DNA of 54,473 nt from positions 1 through 54,473 of the forward strand of contig NPFB01000183.1 in NCBI GenBank assembly GCA_014084085.1, written 5' to 3'. The notes beneath the pieces were generated by a model. That model saw nothing but the letters and a program-made list of their open reading frames with translations, had not been told where the DNA came from and ran no database searches. A program made the position numbers and the translations under genes. This document shows, piece by piece, positions 20,301 to 28,871 of this stretch. The stretch is from Hondaea fermentalgiana (taxonomy: Eukaryota > Sar > Bigyra > Thraustochytrida > Thraustochytriidae). The first letter of the stretch is position 1; every line of letters begins with the position of its first letter.

Positions 20301-23300
20301 CGAGGCGTGCAGCTGCCGCAGCTGCTGCTGCCTGTGCGTCCAAGATTGGTTGACCAATGTCCTGGAAAAAGTGCACCAGCTGCGAAGAAGCATTCTCGAT
20401 GCGATACGCGGCGCCTTCGCCGCCATCATGCGCCAATGAGACGCGAATGAGGCAGCAAGCTCCACGGGCCACCGTCTGAAGACGAATCACGCGTACATTT
20501 CCTGACGTCAAACCACGAACTTTGATGGCCGTCATGCGTTCCAACGCGGGATCAAAGGCGGCTGTCCACGAATACCTTTCGTCATTTGCAGTCTTGATGG
20601 TAAGGCAAAGAAGTATAACCTCGTCGCGTTGGCGTCTTAGCATTGACATGGGTCTTTCTTGTCCTTGGCTTACAGAGATACGAGTAGCATCGATTGGTTT
20701 GCCCAGGGATTTCGAGCTGCTCTGTGCAACAACAATATCATCTGTCAAGTCGTTTGCAATGAGATATCTTGGGACAAAGGAAACAATCTTGGACCGCCGA
20801 AACTTGGAAGGGGCTAAGCTCACGTGAACGCCAATTTCCTGAAACCACACGTCGCTTATACGCTCACGCTTTGCATCCATCGGGAGTCGGATTGATCCTT
20901 GCGTGCCCACTGTCTCAAGACTGCACGGAGGAGACCACTGACTTTGCGCAATGCGTACAGAGAACATGGAGCTTTCCGAAAATAGCATGACTGAGCCAAC
21001 GCCCGCGCCTGCTTTCCCCGCTTTTGAAGTGTCTGCAATCGGTTCGCTCTTTTGCACGCGAGCGCTCGCGGAAGAAGATGATGCAACCGAGACCGTCGAG
21101 GACGGCGTCCTTTCATCACGGTTTTTTGCACTGTCCTCAATATGTGAGTCGCGGACAAATGTTTCCTCCTCATCCTTGTCCACGTCAAGTCCGTTTTCTT
21201 GATCTTGCACGTCGCTCTGATTAAGACTACGCGCTCTCAAGCGCGCGACTGGAACATCAAGATCGAGGACACCTGATGCAAAGAGAACGTCATAAGTTCC
21301 TCGTGACTGGTTGACTTGGTATATGACTCCGTCGCTCCAGCCTTCGGGGACACGGATACTAACGGACTGACCATGACGAAGCGCAGAACGACGGGCCGAA
21401 CGTTGCTGTCGCCGCACGTACATTGCGCGCGTGGCGGACTCCATAAGGTGCACATTGCCAGCCTTGAACGACAGCGCAAGCCCTGTCCGATTCAGGAACC
21501 ACGCCCTGCTAAACACTGTCACCACAATAGCCATGCCATCGTTGGGTCTACGAACCTCGTATAAAAGGCGCAATTGTTTTCCACTATCATCGACCACAAC
21601 AACCGATTCGGGTCCTTGCGTCGCAGGACCAACGCCAAAGCTTTCGGTCCACTTTGAGTTCTCGATGCGGAGCCGCAGCTGTCGTGCAGAAGCAACGGCC
21701 GGCCACCCATAAACCCCTCCTTGTGCTCCTGCTGCCACGGACGTAAGCTCAAGTCGCTCTGGCGTGGCAATTTCATTCGTTGCGATGGCAAATTGCAAGC
21801 CGATTGGAAGCAGATTTTCGACCGTCACCATAGGCGCAATGGTGAGTGCGTACAAGTGTCGTACGCGCAATTGATTCGAAGAACGCCATGGTCGAATGCT
21901 CATACACGCAGCAAAAATGTTACCCGAGCCAGAGGACGTCGTTCCCGACGTGTCGCCACTTGCGCTGTCATGACCAGGATCCTCACACCGGATTGCCGCG
22001 CTGACTGTGCGCTTCATTTTCCCCGTGAGCGCGTCAATTGTCGAGAGTTCAATGCCTTCCCACCAGTCCAAGAGCGGCTCTCGACGTGGCCGAAGCGTTA
22101 ATGTGCAATAAGAGGCATCCATTGGCACAAAGAGCGTCTCCCCAGGTCCCAGATTTTCGACAAGACGCGCACGCTCTGCGCTTTGATGCTGGGTAATGTG
22201 ATCCATTGTCGGAAGTAAGAGAAGGTCGAGAGCAAAGGGGCTCTCGTTGTGTAGTTCGTACACGGACGAGATCCGTATGTGCATTCTCGCTCCATGCGCC
22301 TTGATACTGACGCAAATCTGACTAGCCATGGCAGGCTCATCCATTTCGTCCTCGTCTGCAGTGCCACGGTGATCATCTCGCGGGTATACCACAAAGACAA
22401 AGGAACCCACTGACCGAACCGAAACTCCTTCGAGGCGGTACCACGGCGACCTGCCCTTTTCATCAATGAGGTCCAAGGATATGGAGCGAACTCCCCCCTC
22501 GCGGCCAAGCGATATCGTCTCACGATTTGGCACACAGCATCGATCTGACTTCGCGCTGCTGCCGCGAGTGTAGATCTCGAGAGACATGCCTGTTTGATTC
22601 TCCACCATGAGCGCCTGGTGTGCAAGCGCACCGAGCGATCGATGCGCGAGAGGAGCGCGTCTTAGCGGTGCGTGATCCCTTGATGCAAGATAAGACGCGT
22701 GCAGCCACGAGAGCGTTCGCACTGCTTGGACGGAGATGTTTGCCATGAGGAAACGAGGCCCCTGCAGCTGAAATGCAAGCGCCGATGGCGTCTTTGTGAC
22801 CGCGTTGCTGGTGCGTTGCAATGTCCACTCCCACGTCCAGGGTTCAAGTAGAGGCTCCCACTGGGCAATTGAAAAATTAAAGTACGCTGCCGTAATGCCC
22901 TGACGGTTGTCGCTGCCACACCACAGCCTTTCGTAGATCTCGTTTGACTCTGTGTCGGTAGCCATCATGAAATCAGTGAAGTCGCCCTCATACGTCGCGA
23001 CGCGACGTCCCGAGACCGCCAATGTCTCGACCACCTCGCGAATAATAAGTGGACTCGAAACCAGCGCGAGCAAGGGAAGAGCGCCGTTTCTCTCCATATC
23101 CGAGGCATCGACAATGATACACTGGACACCATTCAGTTGAAGCACAGCCTGGGAAACAGTGCGCTGGATCGCGTTTGCTTGGTAGAATGCACGTTTGGAC
23201 GTTCGGACCTGATGCAGTCCTGGCGCATAGATTTCGAGCCGCCATTGGCTCAAGACACTTGTCAGCGGGCCAAGAAATCGCTGCGGTATGAGAATTTTGA

Positions 23301-26300
23301 GTTCGCTGAGAGACGCCGAGATTCGCCGCTGGAAGTGGTCCCGGTCCGCAGTTTTCGACGTGTGCATGGTAAGCTCTATGGACTTCTCCAATAAGTTCAG
23401 AGCCGACTCGAGGAAAAAGGCACGTTCTGCGCATAGTGTCATTTCCGTCGTCCGCATCTGATCCACGCCTTTGGTAGCAACAAAATGAAGGCTCCCATCG
23501 AGACAGAGAACGTCGGCACTTGGTTCAAAGCCCGTACGGATACTCACATGAGAGGCATTGAGGGTTCTCGACGTGTGCTTTGCGCGTCTCTGCAAAGCTG
23601 GGTGTGGCCCAAATTCGACAGGGCACCCAAGTCGTAAACGCTCTGCCAGGTCGCCCTCAAAGAAGAAGAAGAAATGCTGCAGGCCTCCTCGATCAGCCAC
23701 AATGGTGGTCTTCCCGGCAACATCGATGCGCATGTCCGTCTTGCGAGCTTTGTCGCGGTCAATGTTGACCGTGATATCAGGCGCTGCGATAAGTTGACGC
23801 ATTGCGCCCGATTCTCCGGCGTGCCTGCCAAACAAATCTACCTCTGTTGTGGTGAAGCTCGCGTGCATACCGTAGCGCAGATACTGCTGGTTTTTGTATA
23901 TCAATGACTCTAATTTGAGCGCAAAGACGTGTTGGGACGAGTCCATGAAGCGCATCTCGATTTCTGTGAGTGGCGGAAATTGATAGGAAAAGCGTGTCTC
24001 ACGGACGCGGGCCTCCGTCGCGAGATGTTCGCAAAAGCACCTCGATTCATCATCCTTGCCGGGATTTGTACAGAGATGTGGCAAGCTACGCCAATCGGCA
24101 AGGTTCTCACTCTGAACAATATTAAAGAGGTTGTATTGCCGATGGGAAAGCTTGAGACGTAAAACATCGAGCCCCAAATCCCAGTCAAACTCGTTCCGGA
24201 ATCCACGACCTGTCGGATTCCCGTACCATGATCTGATCCCATCGAGGCCTTTGACAAAGAGAAGTTTGCGAGCATTGGCTTCTTCTTCCGTGAAGCGAGT
24301 TCGTGTCCAAGAGCATAATAGTGTTCTTTGAGCATCTTTGGCGAGAATGGGTTCATATCCGGATCCCGAAGCAGTGTCGACTGACCCAAGTCCGACGTCT
24401 TTAAAAGTGATCAAAAAGGATTGCGACGCAGGATCCTTTTGGTCTGGCTGCAGCTCGACCAAGCACGACGAAGATCGCAGCTCAAAGTGAGCATGCGAAG
24501 TTGCGTATTGTTCTGCAGATCGAGAAGCCGGGAGGGACACGAGACAATCGAGAAGCTCTACGGACAGCGTCGATTTTTCTTTCGAGACACGCGTTCTCGT
24601 CTCTTTCGAAGACGCGTTCTTGCCTCTAAGTTGCCTGAGGAGTGCTAGGGGCTTTGAAATGCCATATTCCCAATAGTCAATCATCTCTTTAAAGTCGGTA
24701 TTGAAGTGAACATACTCGATTTGCTCCACTAAGACGCGGACGCCGCCCCCCGGTTTGTGTTGAACGACAAGCTTGCCACAGTATTCATTATCACATGGCT
24801 CGAGGCTGCCTTCGGCGCGATAAGGGCGAAAAAGGTCAAAGCCAAGGCTCTCCGCACTTGCTGCAGAGTTCAGCCGGGGTAGAGAAAGGCTTACTTTGAG
24901 ATTACCGTCTGCATGGCGTTCGGCATTCAAAGACGAAGCAAATCTGCTCAATCCGCGTCCAAGACCCTCCTCGCGAAGTTCGACGATGAAGTCCTGAATA
25001 TGAAGTCGCGCGCAGTTTCCCAGAGAGGAGGAGTGCTTGGAGATTCGCGCTGAGTCCGCTTGCGAGACGGTTTCTTTCGATAGTGTTCGCGGGAAGAACA
25101 CTGCATCGTGCTTTGGCCAAGCTTTGGTCAAGCGTTCTGGCAACGTGTGATTCCACGCGACGTAGAGTCGTTTCGATGTGAGCATAGGCCCGTCGTCGTG
25201 GTTTCCAAAACTTATTTTGAGACCCTCAGGCACGTGCGCGAGAATCGCGAATTCGCCCTCGCCCGGAGCGTGAGGATCGGTGACGATTGCACTGGCAAGC
25301 TCGAGCTGATATCCCGATTTCCCGCTTCGCGAGCCCAGGGAGACCCCTTCGAGAGAGATTTCGATGAGCATCTGAGAGTTGTCGTCAACAAGTTCGATAC
25401 GAAATGATTGGATCTCGTACTCCAGAGGAGGATTTGGGGCTGACTTCTTCTGGGCCCCGTCTTTGGCCGAATACTTTTCGCGCTTGCGACGGCGCAGGGT
25501 GTCATAAATGGGCCCAAATGCGGCGAAAAGGCTTTGCAGCGCTGCGAGGGAGACCGGTGAGAGCATGACTTTTGATCTCTCGTGAGCAAGAGCAAGTCTG
25601 GCTTCATGGCGAACAGGTACGCGAAGATCTCGACATGTCCAAATCGGTGAAGCGCTCGATGATGATGACATGGGGACGCTTTTTGTTTGCAAAGCACAGC
25701 TGCGTATCTCGACTGTATGGTCAAGAAGTTGCACAGGCGATGAGCTTGGCTGCGCTGGGATCTCGGGGCGTATTCTTGTGTCGTCCACGATTGCTTCGAG
25801 TGTCCATGTTTGAGCTGGGACGCAAAAGGCCACGGATAGACGCTGTAATTGAACATCGAGTGTCACGCGACGCTGAGGGTTATCATGAGAATCGTGCGAA
25901 AGATCACGTTTGCCTCGCGCAGCCACGAAAAGTCGTTCAAATAGTTCATGACGCTGGTCATGAGAGCGAGGAAGCGCGCGTTGAACCCAGACGAGCAGAG
26001 ATGGAGTGAAACCAACCGATACTTTGGGGATGCGCAAGACGCACCTCGACGTAGACACGTCTTGATAAAGGACCAAGAACAATTTGCCCGGAGAGGATGG
26101 CGGAGCGGGGGATCCTATCGATGATGGAGTCTTTTCAGTCGCATGCGCATCCTCCTCGCTTACGCCTGTACGACGAAGCAGTGGCTGACCGGCAGTCAAA
26201 GCTTCTGGAGGGGTCGTTGGCGACGGCGGTTCGCTCTCAGCGAGGTTCGCAACACTATTTGACGAGGAACCGCGAAGCATGCCTTGGAGCGAGCTGGCCG

Positions 26301-28539
26301 ACATGCGCCTTCCACTGTGACGGCGACGACGACGCATTTTTGCCTGCGCTCGAAGGCCCAAGTTGTCTTGCATGGCGGTAAATCGAGAAAAGGCGTCGTC
26401 ACATGAAGCACGAAAGTCGTCAAGGTCATCGATGGCGTCCATATGAAACCAGAGGTCCTCATCTGCATGAGAGACGGCTTCGATGCGCCCGATGCCCAGG
26501 CTCAACTGTTTCGATGCGTCCGCCGCGCTTGTGGAAACTTCGAAGCTGAGAAGCTCGCCGCGACAAGACAGCAGTGGCACAGATGTTTGCGCATCAGCAA
26601 CGAGATCTGCTGTAAGGTTTCCAATGTGAAGAAGCGCTTGCATATCCTTGGCAGCATCACCTGTAGCGCTGCTGCTTCTGACCATCCAGTCACTTCGGAA
26701 TGCGGTAAACTCTGGATCGTCATGGAGGGTACCATGGGAAACATCTTCGTACATGACTTGCTGTTCGTGTGTTGGCCACTCGGCCTGAGGAAGAGCATAG
26801 GCTTGCTGACTAGGTGCTGGGGACTTTGGTGATGCGTCGTTGATGGAAGAAGAGCTTGGGGTTCGAGCATTCTTGAAGGATGTGGAACGTGAGACAGCCT
26901 TGAGGCCTCGACGCAACCCCCCGGTGAATGCTCTCGAGGCGCGAGAGGATGGTTTTCGCTGGAGACCAGACTTTGGGCTAGGACGTTCATCCTCTAGAGA
27001 GTCTGAAGTGGCTTCGACCGCAGCTTGGAGCACAGGTGAGGGGGCCAACTCCTCAGCGTCAGCAGGGCTCCCAGGTACCGAGTCTAATGACTGAAACTCG
27101 CGGAGTGCCATTTGACGGAACAGGAGCACTGTATCGGCGCGCATTTCGCGCTCAAGTGCATGGAGGGCATCGCGCAATAAAGGCGGAGGTGTTGAGTCGC
27201 TCAAGAGGAAGCGCAGTTTTTGACGATAAAGCAAGATGTATTTGGAGCGTTCCCAAATTGCATCAACAAGGTGAAATTGCGAGGGTCGGCGCGGCAGGCC
27301 CAAAGTGACCATTTTCCCAACGTAGCGCCACCATGCGCGCGGGTTCTTGATGGGCGATTCCTGAGGTCGGAGACGCGAGCGTTGAAGCAAAATTGCAAGC
27401 TCCTGATGTGCAAGGAGAGGACGGAGTAGGCCGACGGCGGTTTGGACCTGGTGCGCTGAAGCTTGGCACGCAAGTTTGTGCGATATGACCTTGACGGACG
27501 TTTTGGCCCCGAGACGGGCCGCGGCATTTTCATCAAGACTTTGCAGGGTATGTATGGACCAGTCGACGGGTCCCAATATTCGTTCCCCTTGGATGGAAAG
27601 AGCCAGACTGTGAATCTGAATTGCACGGGCCAACACTTCCCCGAGCGACTCGGCGATTCCATCGCTTCCCGCGTGAAAGGTCAGCTCCCCATGAGCGTCA
27701 ACTGTAGAAAGATGAAGTTGGTCGACACTCACGTCGCAACGGCAGCCCGGATGTGATTGGGTGACCTCGTCCACGTAGGTGACCTTGAGATCGTGAATGT
27801 GAATCTGAATATTGTGGAAGATGCGTCGAATCAGTTTGGAGCGGTACGAGCGTTTTCGTTTCCCCTGCGGTTTGCGCTTGGAAGATCGCTGTGGTGCAAG
27901 TGTTGGCGAAGGGAGTGACTTGCGACGAAAGAACTTGCGGGAGCCTGAGAGTCGAGAGGCACTGAGATCGTCGGCTGCAACACCTTGGGAGATGCCCGAG
28001 CCAGGTTTGGGCCCGGAAGCCTCGCTCGAATTATCGTCTGAAGTAGTGGGATCACCCTGGCCTGGCGAGGGTGAGGGCGTGTCTGCAGCAGTGAGCATTG
28101 GGGATGGCGCCTCGGTGAGACTGTCGTCGAAGTCTGCGGCCTGCTGGGTTTGTTGCTGTAACTGCTGTTGAGCAAGTAGCTCTGCGGCCTCTAAATTGCG
28201 GGCCTTTCGTTCCTGGGCGCGCCGCTTTCCGTCCGTGTCTATTGTTTCTTCGATCGAGGGCTCGAGGTCGGCGTGGACGCCAACAATCGTGACAACGACG
28301 GGCTCGCTGCTCAGCTTGGCCCAAGGCACCTTGATGGTGAGCTCTGCGATGCGGCCATCGCGGATGGCGACAGGCAGCTTCCCAGGCAGCACGTAAGCGC
28401 CACGTCGCAGTCGTAGATCGCGCAGCACCACGCGGCCCTTGAGGACGCCGACCTTGAGTTGCTCTTTGTTGATGCTCTCTACGAACTCGCCAAAATACAG
28501 CTCCAAGACGCGCAGCAGCAGCGAGTCCAGGCCTAACAT
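17335..28539 (-). CDS. VPS13: VPS13 family bridge-like lipid transfer protein with C-terminal PH-like and PDZ-like domains
   Basis: About 3734 aa and apparently intronless. VPS13 proteins form a long hydrophobic groove that moves bulk phospholipid between membranes at contact sites. The start at 28539 (MLGLDSLLLRVLELYFGEFV) is chosen because it matches the chorein-N start; the in-frame ATG 66 bases upstream only adds a low-complexity extension. Domains: chorein N-terminus (about 1-110); a long repeating-beta-groove body; the VAB/SHR-BD region (DNA about 22600-20500) with Trp/Asn-rich beta modules; a Gly-rich insert (DNA about 20213-20245); the conserved DH-like VPS13 C-terminal region (DNA about 18700-18170; IGLVTNLGSGLRDLFYEP and the repeated GLxxG helices). 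A PH-like segment follows. The last 100 residues look like a PDZ domain (LGLVTRVLQGSLAEQA then LPGDYLVAIGG). The PDZ-like tail is unusual for VPS13. The paralogue type (A/C/D) cannot be fixed. Confidence 0.93.
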   Translation of the reverse strand: MLGLDSLLLRVLELYFGEFVESINKEQLKVGVLKGRVVLRDLRLRRGAYVLPGKLPVAIRDGRIAELTIKVPWAKLSSEPVVVTIVGVHADLEPSIEETIDTDGKRRAQERKARNLEAAELLAQQQLQQQTQQAADFDDSLTEAPSPMLTAADTPSPSPGQGDPTTSDDNSSEASGPKPGSGISQGVAADDLSASRLSGSRKFFRRKSLPSPTLAPQRSSKRKPQGKRKRSYRSKLIRRIFHNIQIHIHDLKVTYVDEVTQSHPGCRCDVSVDQLHLSTVDAHGELTFHAGSDGIAESLGEVLARAIQIHSLALSIQGERILGPVDWSIHTLQSLDENAAARLGAKTSVKVISHKLACQASAHQVQTAVGLLRPLLAHQELAILLQRSRLRPQESPIKNPRAWWRYVGKMVTLGLPRRPSQFHLVDAIWERSKYILLYRQKLRFLLSDSTPPPLLRDALHALEREMRADTVLLFRQMALREFQSLDSVPGSPADAEELAPSPVLQAAVEATSDSLEDERPSPKSGLQRKPSSRASRAFTGGLRRGLKAVSRSTSFKNARTPSSSSINDASPKSPAPSQQAYALPQAEWPTHEQQVMYEDVSHGTLHDDPEFTAFRSDWMVRSSSATGDAAKDMQALLHIGNLTADLVADAQTSVPLLSCRGELLSFEVSTSAADASKQLSLGIGRIEAVSHADEDLWFHMDAIDDLDDFRASCDDAFSRFTAMQDNLGLRAQAKMRRRRRHSGRRMSASSLQGMLRGSSSNSVANLAESEPPSPTTPPEALTAGQPLLRRTGVSEEDAHATEKTPSSIGSPAPPSSPGKLFLVLYQDVSTSRCVLRIPKVSVGFTPSLLVWVQRALPRSHDQRHELFERLFVAARGKRDLSHDSHDNPQRRVTLDVQLQRLSVAFCVPAQTWTLEAIVDDTRIRPEIPAQPSSSPVQLLDHTVEIRSCALQTKSVPMSSSSSASPIWTCRDLRVPVRHEARLALAHERSKVMLSPVSLAALQSLFAAFGPIYDTLRRRKREKYSAKDGAQKKSAPNPPLEYEIQSFRIELVDDNSQMLIEISLEGVSLGSRSGKSGYQLELASAIVTDPHAPGEGEFAILAHVPEGLKISFGNHDDGPMLTSKRLYVAWNHTLPERLTKAWPKHDAVFFPRTLSKETVSQADSARISKHSSSLGNCARLHIQDFIVELREEGLGRGLSRFASSLNAERHADGNLKVSLSLPRLNSAASAESLGFDLFRPYRAEGSLEPCDNEYCGKLVVQHKPGGGVRVLVEQIEYVHFNTDFKEMIDYWEYGISKPLALLRQLRGKNASSKETRTRVSKEKSTLSVELLDCLVSLPASRSAEQYATSHAHFELRSSSCLVELQPDQKDPASQSFLITFKDVGLGSVDTASGSGYEPILAKDAQRTLLCSWTRTRFTEEEANARKLLFVKGLDGIRSWYGNPTGRGFRNEFDWDLGLDVLRLKLSHRQYNLFNIVQSENLADWRSLPHLCTNPGKDDESRCFCEHLATEARVRETRFSYQFPPLTEIEMRFMDSSQHVFALKLESLIYKNQQYLRYGMHASFTTTEVDLFGRHAGESGAMRQLIAAPDITVNIDRDKARKTDMRIDVAGKTTIVADRGGLQHFFFFFEGDLAERLRLGCPVEFGPHPALQRRAKHTSRTLNASHVSIRTGFEPSADVLCLDGSLHFVATKGVDQMRTTEMTLCAERAFFLESALNLLEKSIELTMHTSKTADRDHFQRRISASLSELKILIPQRFLGPLTSVLSQWRLEIYAPGLHQVRTSKRAFYQANAIQRTVSQAVLQLNGVQCIIVDASDMERNGALPLLALVSSPLIIREVVETLAVSGRRVATYEGDFTDFMMATDTESNEIYERLWCGSDNRQGITAAYFNFSIAQWEPLLEPWTWEWTLQRTSNAVTKTPSALAFQLQGPRFLMANISVQAVRTLSWLHASYLASRDHAPLRRAPLAHRSLGALAHQALMVENQTGMSLEIYTRGSSAKSDRCCVPNRETISLGREGGVRSISLDLIDEKGRSPWYRLEGVSVRSVGSFVFVVYPRDDHRGTADEDEMDEPAMASQICVSIKAHGARMHIRISSVYELHNESPFALDLLLLPTMDHITQHQSAERARLVENLGPGETLFVPMDASYCTLTLRPRREPLLDWWEGIELSTIDALTGKMKRTVSAAIRCEDPGHDSASGDTSGTTSSGSGNIFAACMSIRPWRSSNQLRVRHLYALTIAPMVTVENLLPIGLQFAIATNEIATPERLELTSVAAGAQGGVYGWPAVASARQLRLRIENSKWTESFGVGPATQGPESVVVVDDSGKQLRLLYEVRRPNDGMAIVVTVFSRAWFLNRTGLALSFKAGNVHLMESATRAMYVRRQQRSARRSALRHGQSVSIRVPEGWSDGVIYQVNQSRGTYDVLFASGVLDLDVPVARLRARSLNQSDVQDQENGLDVDKDEEETFVRDSHIEDSAKNRDERTPSSTVSVASSSSASARVQKSEPIADTSKAGKAGAGVGSVMLFSESSMFSVRIAQSQWSPPCSLETVGTQGSIRLPMDAKRERISDVWFQEIGVHVSLAPSKFRRSKIVSFVPRYLIANDLTDDIVVAQSSSKSLGKPIDATRISVSQGQERPMSMLRRQRDEVILLCLTIKTANDERYSWTAAFDPALERMTAIKVRGLTSGNVRVIRLQTVARGACCLIRVSLAHDGGEGAAYRIENASSQLVHFFQDIGQPILDAQAAAAAAAARLDQEAARAAAQAQKSGIGSAGGGGGGGGGGSGVDLGSAQRAFAKMERIEAAHRGSTERLFPGESSSFGWDTVNVIELVLVLSFCGDAALFSCALDELNQRARLQLPGGTVVVATTYFDGRSKVLRLSDEGMLADDERGRASSLAWTMTEASGISSSPRGSVMVQICLAGVGISLVDAKPQEIAYVTAAGLGVDMVQHPNADQTIEVVLTHLQVDNQLAEARLPIALVPLPRDQNLDRRDASSTAAAPLAAAPPFIHFSLVERKALGSRESRYLEYAGLCVHEFVLSIETIWALRVARMWMECAALKQATSELAMFYGARQSETNLSSEESSVRDSVALDRWIQSQNRALLNPSVWDEDDDDDDGGGVVVGEVDVIQDNLEHAAEGSNDGTPVGTVRSSTSNLQQATRARAGGEASSRPARQFLQRGKTRAVRKTLYIEWLEVHPLKAQFTLQTLVEDPLPLLAFPGVACGPQEMKQRPFDARELVAGLPLGLSDVEGATLFLSAMFLHNSLLTSKQAKSRISRHFTTQALSQLYRVIGSSELLGNPIGLVTNLGSGLRDLFYEPAQGFVQSPEAFGAGLARGTTSFVHHTALGTFDTVSKLSTSLSSGVALLSMDQRYLTARRAALVDERPRHLGDGFLLGAKSFGLGLTTGLTGIVMEPMRGAEEEGVEGFFKGVGIGLLGVAIKPTVGALDMVGRFLAGIKSTAALLDMSEKPQRQRLPRVLHGKIKQLRAYDSAAAFVQSLMQSVGLGTSDYMRHLPLPGHLLVVLAGYDVGCVDYSSFVGNDANETDNAGRRAKLVWRVDSRMVLKTTVVEDSEGRLSLRICVSDVTSVAFTASTMVSLQMGKHAVDLVLRGKRSLLSAVEGVLKEAMSLHVSELETADRAARPDFGLTLSPVPDTKAHAAALSAVHEHGAHAGLGLVTRVLQGSLAEQAEILPGDYLVAIGGSSLSADEYGEALADAVMDLPSSSSLEIVLWRRGRWLFKRVPL

Positions 28540-28712
28540 CGTGTCTACGGAGCGCGAGTGCGCGCGCGCGCGCCTCCCCGGCGCGGACCCGCCCGCTGCC
28601 CCCACTCCTCGGTCTTGTGCTCAAAACTCAAGTTTTGACGATCATCGTATCTGCGCACATTTGCAACTCGGCACGGGCATCCCAAGATACTACTACAATT
28701 GGGTCAAGCTAG

Positions 28713-28871
28713 AGTTCGCGTGCAAGGTTGAATGTGCAGGGGTGCTGTTGAGAGGTCGTGTCTTTTCGTACGATCTTGCACGCGAATATCCAGCATGCTA
28801 GAGCTAAAGTTCGCGTGCAAGGTTGGATGTGCGGGGACGTAGAGAAATCAGGTCTTTCGTACGATCTTGCA
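28713..28871. repeat. Imperfect tandem duplication containing a 12-bp inverted repeat
   Basis: Two diverged copies about 95 bases apart lie some 175 bases upstream of the VPS13 start. Each copy begins with AGTTCGCGTGCAAGGTTG (28713 and 28808; the second copy is identical over this stretch) and contains TTCGTACGATCTTGCA (28765 and 28856). In copy 1, TTCGCGTGCAAG (28715-28726) is perfectly complementary in reverse to CTTGCACGCGAA (28775-28786). The right arm of copy 2 has decayed. Confidence 0.8.

Noticed and set aside
28540..28605. 22-residue extension of VPS13
   Set aside because: Low-complexity Arg/Ala/Gly. The chorein-N domain starts right at the next Met, as in other VPS13 proteins.
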